From Selaginella tamariscina (lineage: Eukaryota > Streptophyta > Lycopodiopsida > Selaginellales > Selaginellaceae), in the NCBI GenBank assembly GCA_003024785.1, contig PUQB01000263.1:221331-285330 (forward strand): a stretch of 64,000 nt of DNA, read 5' to 3'. Each line of letters starts with the position of its first letter. The stretch's first letter is position 1. Position numbers and translations under genes: made by a program. Of the stretch, positions 63,961-64,000 are shown in pieces. The notes beneath the pieces are model-generated. The model worked only from the letters and a program-made list of their open reading frames with translations, did no database searches and had not been told where the DNA came from.

Positions 63961-64000
63961 CTAGCGCCCTGGCATGGGCGACCTGACTTAGTTACACACT

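Overview
The window looks like nuclear DNA of a land plant, probably a non-seed plant such as a moss or relative. The reasons are TTTAGGG-type interstitial telomeric repeats, a plant-type FYVE-bearing FAB1 (PIKfyve) gene, a plant-style J-domain gene, chromodomain Ty3/gypsy remnants, GT-AG introns and a very AT-rich, microsatellite-rich background. The species cannot be named from the sequence. Many coding exons carry 1-2 base lesions, mostly in short homopolymers, so part of the apparent damage may be consensus error rather than biology.

Layout. Positions 1-2.6 kb hold a decayed Ty3/gypsy chromovirus-like region. Positions 3233-30361 hold the main object: a large DNA transposon (outer copy, 3233-11700 plus 24560-30361, about 14.3 kb) interrupted by a second copy of the same family in reverse orientation (inner copy, 11701-24555, 12.9 kb). 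Both copies start with ATGCA followed by a TNTAACTAAARTGGGCATG-type inverted terminal repeat. Both appear to be flanked by 4-bp target duplications (CCTT outside, GTGT inside). Each copy has two genes pointing outward toward the termini. One encodes a ~1021-aa protein with a DUF7869-like, probably DDE-type transposase core (complete in the inner copy). The other is a multi-exon gene ending in an FCP1/NIF-type HAD phosphatase-like domain. Between the genes are two arrays of an 18-bp perfect palindrome, GGCGGGATTAATCCCGCC, plus microsatellites, telomere-like repeats and AT-rich tandem repeats. This is the best candidate in the window for an undescribed system.

Positions 30.4-44 kb are AT-rich intergenic DNA. 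They contain two copies of an unrecognised basic-protein gene (32.8 and 43.0 kb), a head-to-head pair of small secreted cysteine-containing proteins (35.2-36.0 kb), a second chromovirus scrap (37.9-38.3 kb), a third fragment of the transposon end (38.4-38.8 kb), a 1-kb AT-rich foldback element (40.4-41.4 kb), and a duplicated copy of the downstream J-domain gene's promoter (41.6-42.1 kb).

Positions 44.9-47.8 kb (+) carry the J-domain protein gene, and 50.5-63.1 kb (-) carry a 27-exon FAB1 1-phosphatidylinositol-3-phosphate 5-kinase gene with two upstream leader exons. These two are ordinary host genes. No RNA genes or CRISPR arrays were seen.
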